From JAUWZS01 sp964423085 (GTDB taxonomy: Archaea; Aenigmatarchaeota; Aenigmatarchaeia; CG10238-14; SCSR01), in contig CAYRDB010000006.1 of assembly GCA_964423085.1 (NCBI GenBank), positions 1-36,573 on the forward strand: 36,573 nt of DNA, given 5' to 3'. The translations under genes and the position numbers were made by a program. Position 1 is the first letter of the stretch. Each line of letters opens with the position of its first letter. Shown here one piece after another: positions 7,794-14,565 of the stretch. The notes beneath the pieces are model-generated. The model saw only the letters and a list, made by a program, of their open reading frames with translations, searched no databases and had not been told where the DNA came from.

Positions 7794-8336
7794 ATGGTTA
7801 TAGAAGTAAGAAAAATAATGCAAGAACCGTTGATTATAGATTTGGGGAAAAGCGCAAAGGCTGCTGGAGAAATGATGAGAAACAACAGGAGATATTCTCT
7901 TATTGCCACTAAAAAGGGAATGGCTATAGGAATGGTTACCGACAGCGACCTCATAAAGAAAGTTGTTGCAAAAAACAAGACGCCGTCCACTGTAAAGATA
8001 AAGGAAATGATGTCAACCCCGCTTGTCACCATATCTCCAGAAGAGGACATAATCAAGGCTGCTGACAAGATGAAGAAGAACGGGATAAAGAGGCTTGCGG
8101 TTGTCAGGAACGACGAAATACTGGGGGTTATAGAGCTCTCGGATGTCGCCAGGGCCTCTCCAGAAATGGTAGAGCTGCTCGAGTACAAAATCCGTCTGAG
8201 GGACAAGGCGCCTCAACCAATAAACGACACAACATCCGGGATATGCGAATCATGCGGCAACTACTCACCACATCTTTCCAGGTATTCAGATGGAAGATGG
8301 ATGTGTGAAACATGCACGGATGAGATTGAGGAATGA
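7794..8336 (+). CDS. CBS-pair protein with C-terminal zinc ribbon
   Basis: 180 aa. Two CBS motifs form one Bateman module: about 8-62 (MQEPLIIDLGKSAKAAGEMM, then GMAIGMVTDSDLIKKVV) and about 70-122 (MMSTPLVTISPEEDIIKAADKM, then EILGVIELSDVA). A zinc ribbon follows with C151, C154, C171 and C174. Bateman modules sense adenosine ligands such as AMP, ATP or SAM; the ligand here is unknown. The stop overlaps the next CBS gene by 4 nt (ATGA), so translation is probably coupled and the two proteins may act together. Confidence 0.88.
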   Translation: MVIEVRKIMQEPLIIDLGKSAKAAGEMMRNNRRYSLIATKKGMAIGMVTDSDLIKKVVAKNKTPSTVKIKEMMSTPLVTISPEEDIIKAADKMKKNGIKRLAVVRNDEILGVIELSDVARASPEMVELLEYKIRLRDKAPQPINDTTSGICESCGNYSPHLSRYSDGRWMCETCTDEIEE

Positions 8337-9112
8337 ATTCAGATTCGGAGTTTGAATGTGCAAATAAGACGGCCATCGACATGGCCGCAAAGGACATAAT
8401 TTTCTGCAGTGAAAACGATACAATAGACTCCGTTGTAGGCAAGATTGTGAAAAGCGGCCATCGAAGGATACCGGTTGTGTCAAAAGGATCGGTTGTCGTT
8501 GGTGTTGTGACAAAGTCTGACATACTCGATGCGTTCTTGCGAGGTGAACCTTTTGAAAACACTATATCCGAGATTATGACTAGAAATCCTATAGTATGCG
8601 AAAGCAGCGAACCTATGGAGCATGTTGTACAAAAGTTCAGAATATCAAGGCGCGGAGGCTTTCCGGTGGTGGAAAGAGGCAAGCTTGTCGGCATGATAAG
8701 CGAGAGGGATATAGCAAAGCGCAAGCCGGATTCCGAGTGTACTGTAGGAAAAATAATGACAAGGAAACCAATGGTAGTTCAGTCGAACGTGTCAGTTCAC
8801 GACTGCCTAAAAACCATGGTGAACACAAAATACAGGAGGTTACCAGTTGTCGAAGGTAGGAAATTGGTTGGTATAGTGACATCTGAGGACCTTCTAGCAT
8901 ACATATACGACAAAAAGTACAGCATAGAAGAGCTAGACGAACCAATAGACGTTGTTATGAAAAATAATGTTATAACAGTAAGCCCCGATGAAAGTGTGTA
9001 TAGCGCATCAGAGACAATGGATAAGAACGGAATAGGCGGTTTGATTGTTGTTTCTGAAGGAAATTTGCTAGAGGGCATTGTGACAGAGCACGACATAGTT
9101 AAGAAAACTTAA
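8333..9112 (+). CDS. Protein with four CBS domains
   Basis: 259 aa made of four consecutive CBS motifs, two Bateman modules, with no catalytic domain. The repeats can be followed by their GVVTKSDIL, GMISERDIA, GIVTSEDLL and GIVTEHDIV ends. Stand-alone tandem-CBS proteins usually regulate other proteins according to nucleotide levels; the target is not visible. The start ATG at 8333 overlaps the previous gene's stop. The 3' end meets the ThpR-like gene convergently with a 4-nt overlap. Confidence 0.88.
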   Translation: MNSDSEFECANKTAIDMAAKDIIFCSENDTIDSVVGKIVKSGHRRIPVVSKGSVVVGVVTKSDILDAFLRGEPFENTISEIMTRNPIVCESSEPMEHVVQKFRISRRGGFPVVERGKLVGMISERDIAKRKPDSECTVGKIMTRKPMVVQSNVSVHDCLKTMVNTKYRRLPVVEGRKLVGIVTSEDLLAYIYDKKYSIEELDEPIDVVMKNNVITVSPDESVYSASETMDKNGIGGLIVVSEGNLLEGIVTEHDIVKKT

Positions 9113-9636
9113 CCAAGTGATACATCTTCCAGGACTTCATAAACTGGCCCAGAACATCCAAGAGTGCTTTTTATCAAGCACACGGAACTAACATCAAATT
9201 CGATGTCGTTTTCTTCATATTTTTGGATAATCTGCGACAACCCTGAACTGTTCTTAGGATTCTTAATTCTACAGATAGTTATGTGTGGCGGTTTCATATC
9301 ACCTTTCACAGAATTCCTTATAGCAGATGAAATTTTGTCAAGCTCCGGACACCGCTCTATTTCTAAAACAACTACCCTGGGCCTAGAGTCATTTGGTATA
9401 ACCTTTAGTTTTCCTACTCTGACTCTCGGGCAACTTCGCCCAGACAGCGACCTAAGGAATGTTTTTATACGACCAGCTTCATCCTCATCTATCTCTCCGA
9501 GGAAAGATAGGCACACGTGAGCATTTTCTAGTTCTACAGCCTTGCACGAGATTGGAAGTCCTTTTATATCCTTCCCGATGCACGCAATGTGCCTCTTCAG
9601 AGTGTCTGGTACAAAAAACCCTATAAAAGCCCTCAT
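9109..9636 (-). CDS. thpR: RNA 2',3'-cyclic phosphodiesterase (2'-5' RNA ligase family)
   Basis: A 175-aa 2H phosphoesterase of the ThpR/LigT family. It starts MRAFIGFFVPD as family members do. The first HxTx motif reads HVCL (40-43) with SFLGEI after it; the second is HITI (118-121). Cys in place of Thr42 is unusual, but both catalytic His residues are kept. The family opens 2',3'-cyclic phosphates in RNA and ligates 2'-5' in vitro, which fits RNA end repair or tRNA splicing. The promoter has AATAAATAAA on the minus strand about 12-22 nt before ATG. Confidence 0.85.
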   Translation of the reverse strand: MRAFIGFFVPDTLKRHIACIGKDIKGLPISCKAVELENAHVCLSFLGEIDEDEAGRIKTFLRSLSGRSCPRVRVGKLKVIPNDSRPRVVVLEIERCPELDKISSAIRNSVKGDMKPPHITICRIKNPKNSSGLSQIIQKYEENDIEFDVSSVCLIKSTLGCSGPVYEVLEDVSLG

Positions 9637-9710
9637 AGGAACCTAACATTTATTTATTCGCGAAAAGAGTTAAGAATAACAGAAGTGTAAATAATAGTAG
9701 GTGGTAATTG

Positions 9711-9974
9711 ATGGTTGAAAGCAGAATAAGAGCCGCTGACATAGTAGGCAAGACAATCATAAGCGAAGAGACGGGTAGAAAATTCGGTGTGGTCAGCAAC
9801 ATAGACTTCATAACAGAGAGCGGGGAGCTGCTAAATGTCGTTGTAGAGCAGTCGACAAAACACCTCAGCGACCTGAACTTGAAGGTAGACGACACTGGAA
9901 GAGTAATGATACCGTTCAGCGCTGTGAAGAGCATTGGCGACTTTGTCATAGTTAGCGAAAACGAACTGATTTAA
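9711..9974 (+). CDS. PRC-barrel domain protein
   Basis: An 87-aa single PRC barrel: RIRAADIVGKTIISEETGRK, GVVSNIDFITESGELLNVVV, and the final strands VMIPFSAVKSIGDFVIVSEN. Archaeal stand-alone PRC-barrel proteins are widespread and poorly characterised; relatives occur in RimM and CdvA. I chose ATG 9711 because AGGTGG at about 9699-9704 is a good ribosome-binding site 6 nt upstream. The alternative TTG at 9708 adds one residue. Confidence 0.82.
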   Translation: MVESRIRAADIVGKTIISEETGRKFGVVSNIDFITESGELLNVVVEQSTKHLSDLNLKVDDTGRVMIPFSAVKSIGDFVIVSENELI

Positions 9975-9978
9975 ACAG

Positions 9979-10011
9979 TTTTTTTAATTTTCTGTGCTTT
10001 GTCATAGCACA
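9979..10011. terminator. T-run and hairpin between converging genes
   Basis: A run of seven T (9979-9985) follows the PRC-barrel stop. Then comes a 6-bp hairpin, TGTGCT (9993-9998) and AGCACA (10006-10011), just before the kae1 stop on the other strand. Archaeal termination needs mainly the T-run; the hairpin may serve the opposing transcript. Confidence 0.45.
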
Positions 10012-10012
10012 A

Positions 10013-11005
10013 CTAGTGCGACATCCATCCTATTTCAACTTGGTCAACCTTCCATTTCGGCTTTATGGGCTGAGAGTGTACAGTCTTCTTTCCTGAAAGG
10101 TATTCTAGAATTCCACCCCAAGCAATCATGCTTCCGTTATCTCCGGAATATTTGTTATCAACAACAGCCATTTTGCATCCCCTTTCCCGGCACATTGTTT
10201 CAAGCATATCTTGCATCCTCTTGTTCGCAGCCACACCACCTACCATCAAAACCTCTTCTTTCCCAGTGTGTGCAATCGCCCGCTCCGCGACCTCGACCAG
10301 CATTGAAAAGCAGGTTTCCTGAAGGCTGTAGCATATGTCATTTTTCGAGAACATCTCAAAATTTCTGCATATTTCTGTAACTATTCCCGAGAAGCTAACA
10401 TCCATTCCCTTTACAGCATATGGAAGTTCTACATAGCTACCTATCTTCGCCAGCTTCTCTATCTCCGGGCCTCCTGGAGAGTTCAATCCAAGAACCCTTG
10501 CAACTGCGTCGAAAGCGTTGCCAACAGCTATGTCTTGAGTCTGCCCAAAAATTCTGTAAAAGTTTTCAACGAAGGCTATTATTTGAGTGTTGCCTCCGGA
10601 CAAATAAAGAACTACAGGATCTATGACTTTTGTCGTCAGCTTTCCTATTTCTATATGCCCAATAGAATGGTTAACTCCTACCAAATCTTTTTTGTTCGAA
10701 ACTGATAAGAATCTGGCTATAGCGGCACCAACGTTTAGGCAAGGCGGCAACCCAGGGCCTTGTGAATACGCAATCACGTCAATATCCTTTATGTTTATTT
10801 TTGATTTTTCAAGCGCTTTTGATATTATTGACTTGGCGTTTGTCATATGGTGCTCAGCAGCGATTCTTGGCACTATTCCTTCACCAGGTTCTGGCTTGTA
10901 CATCATCCTCTCGTCAGAAAGTATTTTCCCGTTGCTGTCCACTATTCCAGCTCCGAATGTGTGTGCTGTAGATTCGATACCGAGACAGAGTTTGGAGTCT
11001 TGCAT
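10013..11005 (-). CDS. kae1: KEOPS tRNA N6-threonylcarbamoyltransferase Kae1
   Basis: A 330-aa Kae1/TsaD protein with the ASKHA fold. Visible motifs are GIESTAHTFGAG (9-20), the metal-binding HSIGH (113-117), YLSGGNTQ (134-141), GNAFDAVARVLGL and YSGDNGSMIAW (286-296, Asp289 as metal ligand). It transfers threonylcarbamoyl to A37 of tRNAs reading ANN codons, with Bud32, Cgi121 and Pcc1. No Bud32 kinase is fused at the C-terminus, unlike in many Euryarchaeota, and no other KEOPS gene is in the window. It lies 19 nt after tRNA-Pro on the same strand and may be co-transcribed with it. Confidence 0.95.
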   Translation of the reverse strand: MQDSKLCLGIESTAHTFGAGIVDSNGKILSDERMMYKPEPGEGIVPRIAAEHHMTNAKSIISKALEKSKINIKDIDVIAYSQGPGLPPCLNVGAAIARFLSVSNKKDLVGVNHSIGHIEIGKLTTKVIDPVVLYLSGGNTQIIAFVENFYRIFGQTQDIAVGNAFDAVARVLGLNSPGGPEIEKLAKIGSYVELPYAVKGMDVSFSGIVTEICRNFEMFSKNDICYSLQETCFSMLVEVAERAIAHTGKEEVLMVGGVAANKRMQDMLETMCRERGCKMAVVDNKYSGDNGSMIAWGGILEYLSGKKTVHSQPIKPKWKVDQVEIGWMSH

Positions 11006-11024
11006 ACGACCACGGTTGGTTTTG

Positions 11025-11117
11025 TGGGGTTGTTGGGATTTGAACCCAAGTCTTGGCCTCCCGAAGGCCAGATCCTTTTGGCGATTATTTATCTAGACCA
11101 AGCTAGACGACAACCCC
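11025..11117 (-). tRNA. tRNA-Pro(CGG) with probable non-canonical intron
   Basis: Read on the minus strand. The acceptor is GGGGTTG/CAACCCC with discriminator A at 11025. The T arm is TTGGG-TTCAAAT-CCCAA. The anticodon arm is TGGCC-TTCGGGA-GGCCA, giving anticodon CGG. The D arm starts GTCTAGCTTGG. Between the D arm and the anticodon stem are about 18-19 nt more than any tRNA allows. Removing them leaves a normal 74-75-nt tRNA, so an intron at about position 21-26 is inferred. No CCA is encoded. A TATA-like box is at about 11141-11148. Confidence 0.85.
11076..11093 (-). other. Inferred intron in tRNA-Pro D-arm/anticodon-arm junction
   Basis: Removing 11076-11093 restores a D stem GTCT/GGAT followed by C26 and the anticodon stem. 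A slightly shifted 19-nt removal would instead use D stem GTCT/AGAT. I could not settle the exact ends or prove a bulge-helix-bulge fold by hand. Introns at such sites are known in several archaea, including ARMAN-type lineages. Confidence 0.55.
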
Positions 11118-11137
11118 TTGAATAACTATTCAGGACA

Positions 11138-11731
11138 TCATTTTAATTCTATTTTAATTTTTACTTCCGTTCCAGGCACTCTAAGATTTTTCTTAAAATC
11201 TTCGCTGAAATCGTTCGCCGACTTGTCCGCGAGTATTGCTAGAGTTTTGCTATCTATAAAGTCAGATTTTCTGATAACAATTTCATCATCGTCTTCAAGC
11301 GACAGCGCCGGGGATCCGAATGCTGTTATTGTTTCATCTAACCCACCCGCCTCTACTGTGATTAAGACTTTCCTCGCAGTCTTCAACGCGTTTTTGAACC
11401 AACTGCTAAGCGAACCACATCCCTTGTCGGAAGAAACGCATATTACGCTGTCCTCCCCATCGGGGGAGTTTCTGGTAGTTATTTCGAAGCAGTCCTCGTC
11501 ACGTGCAACTATTTTTTCATGGCCACGTGCGTGTATAAATTCGCTTCCGCTTACGTTTTCGCGCAACAGCTTCCAACCTCCTTCTGTTGGGACATAAGCC
11601 CCACCTTCGCTGTAGTGTATCAGACCTTCAGCTTCTAGAGTAGAAACGACTGACTGTACCATTTCTGGGGTTATTTCAGGTTCGGCGACAGGATGCCCTT
11701 CAGGGAGATTGTTCTCTTTTTTTTCATTCAC
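11138..11731 (-). CDS. DUF371 family protein with N-terminal winged-helix-like extension
   Basis: The C-terminal 130 residues match the archaeal DUF371 pattern: HARGHEKIVARDEDCFEITT, then GSPALSLEDDDEIVIRKSDF and SKTLAILADKSANDFSEDFK. The function of this family is unknown. The first 60 residues (ITPEMVQSVVSTLEAEGLIH, GAYVPTEGGWKLLRE) look like part of a winged helix, which is not the usual DUF371 start. I chose GTG 11731 because AGGTGG lies 7 nt upstream; GTG 11740 adds three residues but overlaps that site. It follows the TrmI-like gene closely and probably shares its transcript. Confidence 0.78.
   Translation of the reverse strand: MNEKKENNLPEGHPVAEPEITPEMVQSVVSTLEAEGLIHYSEGGAYVPTEGGWKLLRENVSGSEFIHARGHEKIVARDEDCFEITTRNSPDGEDSVICVSSDKGCGSLSSWFKNALKTARKVLITVEAGGLDETITAFGSPALSLEDDDEIVIRKSDFIDSKTLAILADKSANDFSEDFKKNLRVPGTEVKIKIELK
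11141..11148 (-). promoter_or_regulatory. TATA-like box of tRNA-Pro
   Basis: AATTAAAA on the minus strand lies 24-31 nt upstream of the tRNA 5' end. It is inside the last codons of the DUF371 gene. Confidence 0.4.
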
Positions 11732-11744
11732 CAGTACCACCTAA

Positions 11745-12311
11745 TTATCTATTCTTTGTTGCGAATGTTAAAAAACCAGTATGCATTATGCCCATTGTTA
11801 TTGGTCTTGTAGTATGCTCGGTCTTCCACTCTCTTACTATGCTTTCTACAGTGTTCACCTTTTCAAACCTCAGTTTTTTTACTTCTTTTAGGCATCCCAT
11901 TAGGTGCTCTATTGTTGGAGAGTAAATCATCAACACGCCACCATTTTTCAGCTTTTTATGAGCATGCTTTACCACCTTTCTGGCGTCTTTTAGGTCCAAT
12001 GTAATCAAGTCCAGATTGCTTTCTTTGATGCCTTTGGTTATATCCGCCCTTTTGAGCTTCACGACATCCGAAAGCCCAGAAGATTTGATGTTTTCCTTAG
12101 ATACTTGTATTGCGCGGTCATCTATTTCGTATGTGTAGACCTTTCCCGGCTGTATATAGGTTCCGATAAATATCGCCAAGTGGCCACTACCACTACCAGC
12201 ATCTACCACCCTGCTTCCAGGCAACACGCCGCTGTAAGCAAGTACTAGAGACGCATCTTTTGGGGTTATTATTTGCGGACCTCTTTTTAGGCGTTTGTTC
12301 AAATTTATCAC
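11745..12311 (-). CDS. tRNA m1A57/58 methyltransferase (TrmI-like), N-terminal domain missing
   Basis: A 188-aa class I SAM methyltransferase. It has RGPQIITPKDA near the start, the SAM motif VVDAGSGSGHLA (36-47), YEID (62-65), ITLDLKDA, and the C-terminal RPITMGIMHTGFLTFA typical of TrmI. Family members are about 250 aa with an N-terminal beta-barrel of some 70 residues before the RxxQIIxPKD motif. Here only about 10 residues precede it, and the divergent nop5 promoter leaves no room for more. The LDLP-type motif is LDLKD. Start codons are weak (GTG 12311 or TTG 12314). TrmI methylates A57/A58 in the T loop of tRNA. Confidence 0.82.
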   Translation of the reverse strand: MINLNKRLKRGPQIITPKDASLVLAYSGVLPGSRVVDAGSGSGHLAIFIGTYIQPGKVYTYEIDDRAIQVSKENIKSSGLSDVVKLKRADITKGIKESNLDLITLDLKDARKVVKHAHKKLKNGGVLMIYSPTIEHLMGCLKEVKKLRFEKVNTVESIVREWKTEHTTRPITMGIMHTGFLTFATKNR

Positions 12312-12330
12312 CAAAACTAAGGACCTGCCT

Positions 12331-12343
12331 TTAAGATTTAAAG
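12331..12343. promoter_or_regulatory. Shared TATA region between trmI-like and nop5 genes
   Basis: TTAAGATTTAAAG lies 25-37 nt before the nop5 ATG, and on the minus strand about 20-32 nt before the TrmI-like start. One AT-rich element seems to serve both directions. Confidence 0.45.
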
Positions 12344-12367
12344 TTGTGCCGGCATAAATAACAAACT

Positions 12368-13405
12368 ATGAAAGCCTCAATAGTGACCACAATAATAGGA
12401 TGCTTCGGCGTCGACGAAAAAAACAATATACTGGAGTATATACAATTTCCAAAAACACCGTCGGAAATAGCCGCAAAAATCACAGCGTCAAAGAAAGGCA
12501 AGATACAGGAAGAGATTGATGTTGAAAAGTCGCTACTTCGAAAAGGTTTCAAAGACGTATCTAAAGGAGATAACGACTTCATACGAGACAATCTGAAGAG
12601 TCTTGCAATTGAGTACAAGTTCGCAGTCGATCAGGCTTTCCTAAACAGGCTTGTGAGCCAAGTCAACATAGAATTGGCGAAAATGGATATAAAGAAGGCT
12701 GTGAAGAGGGATTCTCTGATAATACAGACCAACGGAGCCATCGACGAGCTTGAAAAATCCATAAACATACTTATCGAGAGGTTAAGGGAGTGGTACGGAC
12801 TGCATTTTCCAGAAATGAGCAGGATAGTAGACAGCCACGAAAGGTATGCTGAAATAGTGTCCAATTTTGGCTCTAGAGAAAAAATACAACATCCTGAACT
12901 TTCTCACTTTCGTGAAAAAAGCATGGGTGCTGATTTGACTAAAACTGATATAGAAATTATACAGTCTTTTTCCAAAAAAATACTTGAAATGTACAGGCTT
13001 CACAAGGAGCTTTCCGAGTATCAGGAAAAATTGCTAGAAGAGGTAGCTCCAAACCTAAAACATGTCGCTGGTCCAGTACTGGCTTCTAAGATAATATCAA
13101 TATCAGGAGGGCTGGAGAGGTTAGCAAGGATGCCTTCTAGCACTATACAACTTCTTGGCGCTGAAAAAGCCCTTTTCCGACATTTGCATGGCAGGGGGAA
13201 AAGCCCAAAACATGGAATAATAATAATGCACCCATATGTTCAGAAAGCGCAGATTTCTGACAAAGGAAAGATAGCCAGAATGCTAGCTTCGAAAATGTCA
13301 ATAGCAGCCAAGATGGACTTTTACTCTAAAACTAACAAAGGAAAGGAACTAAAAAAAGACCTTGATGATAAAATAAAGGAAACTCTAAAGTCTAAGAAAA
13401 AATGA
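12368..13405 (+). CDS. nop5: Box C/D RNP protein Nop5 (Nop56/58)
   Basis: A 345-aa Nop5 with an N-terminal fibrillarin-binding domain, a central coiled coil (about 120-225) and the Nop domain. The signature GAEKALFRHLHGRGKSPKHG is at 264-283. Its C-terminus is a lysine-rich tail. It is at the short end for archaeal Nop5. It bridges L7Ae on the guide RNA and fibrillarin in the 2'-O-methylation RNP; L7Ae is at 24556. The ATGA overlap with flpA indicates coupled translation. Confidence 0.95.
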   Translation: MKASIVTTIIGCFGVDEKNNILEYIQFPKTPSEIAAKITASKKGKIQEEIDVEKSLLRKGFKDVSKGDNDFIRDNLKSLAIEYKFAVDQAFLNRLVSQVNIELAKMDIKKAVKRDSLIIQTNGAIDELEKSINILIERLREWYGLHFPEMSRIVDSHERYAEIVSNFGSREKIQHPELSHFREKSMGADLTKTDIEIIQSFSKKILEMYRLHKELSEYQEKLLEEVAPNLKHVAGPVLASKIISISGGLERLARMPSSTIQLLGAEKALFRHLHGRGKSPKHGIIIMHPYVQKAQISDKGKIARMLASKMSIAAKMDFYSKTNKGKELKKDLDDKIKETLKSKKK

Positions 13406-14079
13406 TGTCAATGGAGATAGTCGAAAAGTTTGACGGCATTTTCCTATTGGACAGGAAGCTCGCCACTATAAACTTAATTCCTGGGAGGAAAGTCTACGGA
13501 GAAGATTTGTTCAGGTTTGGGAAAAAAGAATATCGTCTTTGGGATGTGTATAGGAGCAAGCCTGCCGCCGCATTAAAGCGCGGAATAAAAAGCATGCCGA
13601 TATCCAAGGGCTCTTCTGTTCTTTACTTGGGGGCCGCTTCCGGAACAACGGTTTCTCACTTTTCAGACATAGTTGGCAAGTCTGGTATTATATATGCGGT
13701 CGACATAGCAGAGAGAGTTCTTAGAGAATTAATAGCTCATGCAGAGGCGAGGGGCAACATAGTCCCTATGCTGGCTGATGCGAGAATGCCAGAAAAGTAT
13801 TCAAATATGGTTCTAGGAAAGGTGGATGTTTTGTACGAAGACGTTGCGAGCAAAGATCAAATAGAAATATTTATCAGGAACGCGGAAACATTCCTGAAGA
13901 AAGGTGGTTATGCGATGATAGCAATAAAATCTCAGAGCATAGACGTCACAAAACCACCCAGGTCAATATACAAACAGTGTCTAGAAAAGCTCTCTGAACA
14001 TTTCAAAGTTTTAGACAAAGTCGAGCTGGATCCTTATGAAAAGATGCACCTTTTTGTTGTTCTAAAATATGAAAAGTGA
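13402..14079 (+). CDS. flpA: Fibrillarin-like rRNA/tRNA 2'-O-methyltransferase
   Basis: A 225-aa fibrillarin. N-terminal DRKLATINLIPGRKVYGEDL and EYRLWDVYRSKPAAALKRGI are typical. The SAM site is VLYLGAASGTTVSHFSDIVG, followed by YAVDIAERVLREL, YEDVASKDQ and AMIAIKSQSIDVTKPP. It is the catalytic subunit of box C/D RNPs. The first ATG overlaps the nop5 stop; ATG 13405 or 13411 would also serve. Confidence 0.95.
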   Translation: MMSMEIVEKFDGIFLLDRKLATINLIPGRKVYGEDLFRFGKKEYRLWDVYRSKPAAALKRGIKSMPISKGSSVLYLGAASGTTVSHFSDIVGKSGIIYAVDIAERVLRELIAHAEARGNIVPMLADARMPEKYSNMVLGKVDVLYEDVASKDQIEIFIRNAETFLKKGGYAMIAIKSQSIDVTKPPRSIYKQCLEKLSEHFKVLDKVELDPYEKMHLFVVLKYEK

Positions 14080-14140
14080 AAGGGATTGGAACTCTTAAAA
14101 ACTAGACCACTCTGTGTGTTTTATTCCATCCCTACACTTT
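14073..14140. repeat. Imperfect inverted repeat at the 3' end of flpA
   Basis: The left arm (14073-14091: AAAGTG, then AGGGATTGGAA) pairs with the right arm (14124-14140: TTCCATCCCT, then CACTTT). That gives about 16 bp with one bulged T and a small internal loop, around a 32-nt loop. It includes the flpA stop codon. The gap 14080-14165 holds no gene. On the minus strand an eight-T run (14157-14164) after the broken gene looks like its terminator. The inverted repeat may be a 3' structure of the nop5-flpA mRNA or a small RNA. Confidence 0.45.
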
Positions 14141-14165
14141 CCAACCCAAGCGAAAGAAAAAAAAT

Positions 14166-14494
14166 CTATTGAAAACCAAACTGTCTATTCTCTTCTATCC
14201 TCTGCCTAGAAGGCACGAATTTTCCCCTCAATCCAGACACCATGCCTGTTCTTTTGTCAAACTCTACGTCTAATATCTCTATCAAACTATCACCTCTAAC
14301 TATCTGCTCATTGGAACGAATCCAGGCCTGTGGTAAATCCCGCTCTCAAACTTTAGCAGGGTTTTTTGACCATCAGGAAGGATTTTTATGCAGTCCAAAA
14401 AGCTTCTTCCGCAGCTCCTGCAAAAAAATCTATTGTTACCGAACCCATCTACAAATTTTACAAGATTGTGAGATTTACAGTGCGCGCAATTCAT
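14166..14494 (-). pseudogene. Zinc-ribbon gene broken by a one-base frameshift
   Basis: From ATG 14494 (AGGT 7-10 nt upstream) the frame reads a CxxC zinc ribbon: MNCAHC (Cys3, Cys6) and RFFCRSCGRSF (Cys25, Cys28). It continues through GIYHRPGFVP and stops at 14300. The next frame is open from about 14351 to 14166 and reads NEQIVRGDSLIEILDVEFD, then SGLRGKFVPSRQRIEEN, which looks like normal coding sequence. One extra base near 14311-14316 (CCAATG read as CCAAATG) joins the two into a 109-aa protein. It may be a pseudogene, a sequencing error, or -1 frameshifting. The family was not recognised. Confidence 0.62.
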
Positions 14495-14565
14495 GCAAAC
14501 TACCTAACAAGAAGATGGAGTTTTGAGTATAGGCTCCTTTTCAAGGGGGTCGCTTCCGATGAAGA

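Noticed and set aside
8128..8724. Long open frame antisense to the two CBS genes (198 codons)
   Set aside because: Ser/Thr/Ile/Leu-rich composition typical of antisense readings, and the plus-strand CBS proteins are unmistakable.
9979..10011. Small RNA gene between the PRC-barrel gene and kae1
   Set aside because: The space is under 40 bp, and a T-run plus short hairpin at a convergent junction is explained by termination.
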